Positions 27,688 through 28,410 of a DNA stretch of 28,410 nt are shown piece after piece. The notes below the pieces were generated by a model. That model saw only the letters and a program-made list of their open reading frames with translations. It ran no database searches and was not told the DNA's origin. The DNA lies in assembly GCF_000003815.2 (NCBI RefSeq), contig NC_049985.1, forward strand, positions 19,036,943-19,065,352, in the 5' to 3' direction. The position numbers were made by a program, and so were the translations under genes. Origin of the DNA: Branchiostoma floridae. Its lineage: Eukaryota; Chordata; Leptocardii; Amphioxiformes; Branchiostomatidae. Each line of letters opens with the position of its first letter. Within the stretch, counting starts at the first letter, position 1.

Positions 27688-28410
27688 CTACTTCTTGCTG
27701 CTACTTATAGCCGATGTAGGTGGCGTTGCAGCAGCAAGAATGCCATCCCAGACGTGGCTCAGCTTGTATCCCCCCTCGTCTCTGTTCATGACTGGCACTG
27801 ATTTTCTGATCCAAACTGCTTCTTTAATCCATCGAGTTCTTCTGTTTTCCTCTCTGTCAATGACTCTTGCCCCCTCCCAGTCTATTACGCAATTGTTTCT
27901 ATGAATATGGTCTGTGACTGCCGATTTGTTCTCTGTTTGTTCTGCTGCCTTCTTCTGAGATCTTGTGTATGCACTGCCTTTGATGTTTTGTGCCTCCTTT
28001 TTGTGTTCTTCAAGTCTGGTGTTGAAAGTCCTGCCCGTCTCTCCAATGTACACCTTGTCACAACTTTTGCACGGAATCTTGTAGACACAGTCTGTTTTAG
28101 AGGAGTCTTCCAGTCTGTCCTTGGGATGCACCAACAAGTTTCTGAGCGTGGTCTTGGGCTTAACTGCCGTGGCAATGGCATGTTTTCTGAAGATCCTTTC
28201 AAGTGTCTCTGTAATGCCTTTGACATAAGGTATGATGATCATGCCCTTAGACTTCTGTTCTTCTTTCTTCTTTTCTTTCTTGGGTTTGGGTTTGTTGGAC
28301 TGATGTTGCACTCTTTTGAAAGTCCAGTCTGGGTAACCACAGAGTGACAGGGCTTGTTTGATGTGTTTGACCTCTTGTTGTCTGTCTGTTTCCTCTGTGA
28401 CCACTGTTTG
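27688..28410 (-). pseudogene. Second Penelope-like element, GIY-YIG end (partial)
   Basis: A 238-codon frame is open to the right edge on the minus strand and ends ISSSKK. It has GYPDWTFKR and KGMIIIPYVKGITETL, as in the first element (GYPDWAIKK, KGLVVLPYSKGISEAL). The GIY-YIG-type motifs are CVYKIPCKSC, VYIGETGRTFNTRLEEH and KEAVWIRKS. A Lys/Glu-rich stretch lies between. It is cut by the window, so whether the RT is intact cannot be seen. Protein similarity to the first element is clear but low, so they are different families. The visible part has no stop; it is typed as pseudogene only for want of a mobile-element ORF category. Confidence 0.8.

Overview
The window looks like nuclear DNA from an invertebrate deuterostome, most likely a cephalochordate (amphioxus). 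This is an inference. The genes are split into short exons with GT/AG borders, one gene is a TIR plus ankyrin protein of a kind I associate with amphioxus innate-immunity expansions, and the space between is filled with Penelope-like elements, CR1/L2-like and RTE-like non-LTR fragments, tRNA-derived SINEs, MITEs and minisatellites. There is no prokaryotic organisation.

Three cellular gene fragments are supported. (1) Minus strand, 7318 down to 291: a signal-peptide exon (7258-7318) followed by five exons of exactly 69 nt (6775-6843, 4803-4871, 3957-4025, 2761-2829, 291-359). All are open, all have phase 1/1 borders, and all encode variants of one 23-residue cysteine-free module with an S-D-Q-K/Q-Q core and an amphipathic helix. 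The gene runs off the left edge. I do not recognise the family, and it is the best candidate here for something undescribed. (2) Plus strand, about 13309-14106: the last two exons of what looks like a Cys-loop ligand-gated channel, ending with the M4 helix. (3) Plus strand, 21434-25390: a TIR-ankyrin gene. A short first exon is followed by a TIR exon, a linker plus degenerate ankyrin exon, and three exons each holding one ankyrin repeat. The 3' end is not in the window.

Layout: 1-7450, tandem exon gene with SINE, TTAA-flanked MITE and long-TIR MITE insertions in its duplicated introns; 7450-8895, no gene seen; 8899-9230, tRNA-derived SINE and a palindromic element; 9308-9830, 23-bp minisatellite; 10366-10570, 13-bp repeat; about 10740-11850, CR1/L2-like retrotransposon end; 12480-13214, interspersed repeat copy and pogo/Tigger-like MITE; 13309-14106, channel exons; 14107-16250, mostly featureless AT-rich DNA and a GGTCCAGGT repeat; 16370-18760, Penelope-like element broken by one stop codon and flanked by similar direct repeats; 18760-20100, no gene; 20100-20830, degenerate tandem repeat; 21434-25390, TIR-ankyrin gene, with a perfect 129-bp duplication that copies part of an exon and its splice donor; 25553 to about 26170, non-LTR fragment; 26720-26791, hairpin; 27640-28410, GIY-YIG end of a second Penelope-like element with a hammerhead-like motif beside it.

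The three host genes show no sign of a shared pathway. What links the regions is mechanism: symmetric-phase exons (1/1 in the secreted-repeat gene, 0/0 in the ankyrin part) that can be duplicated without breaking frame, in DNA with frequent local duplication.
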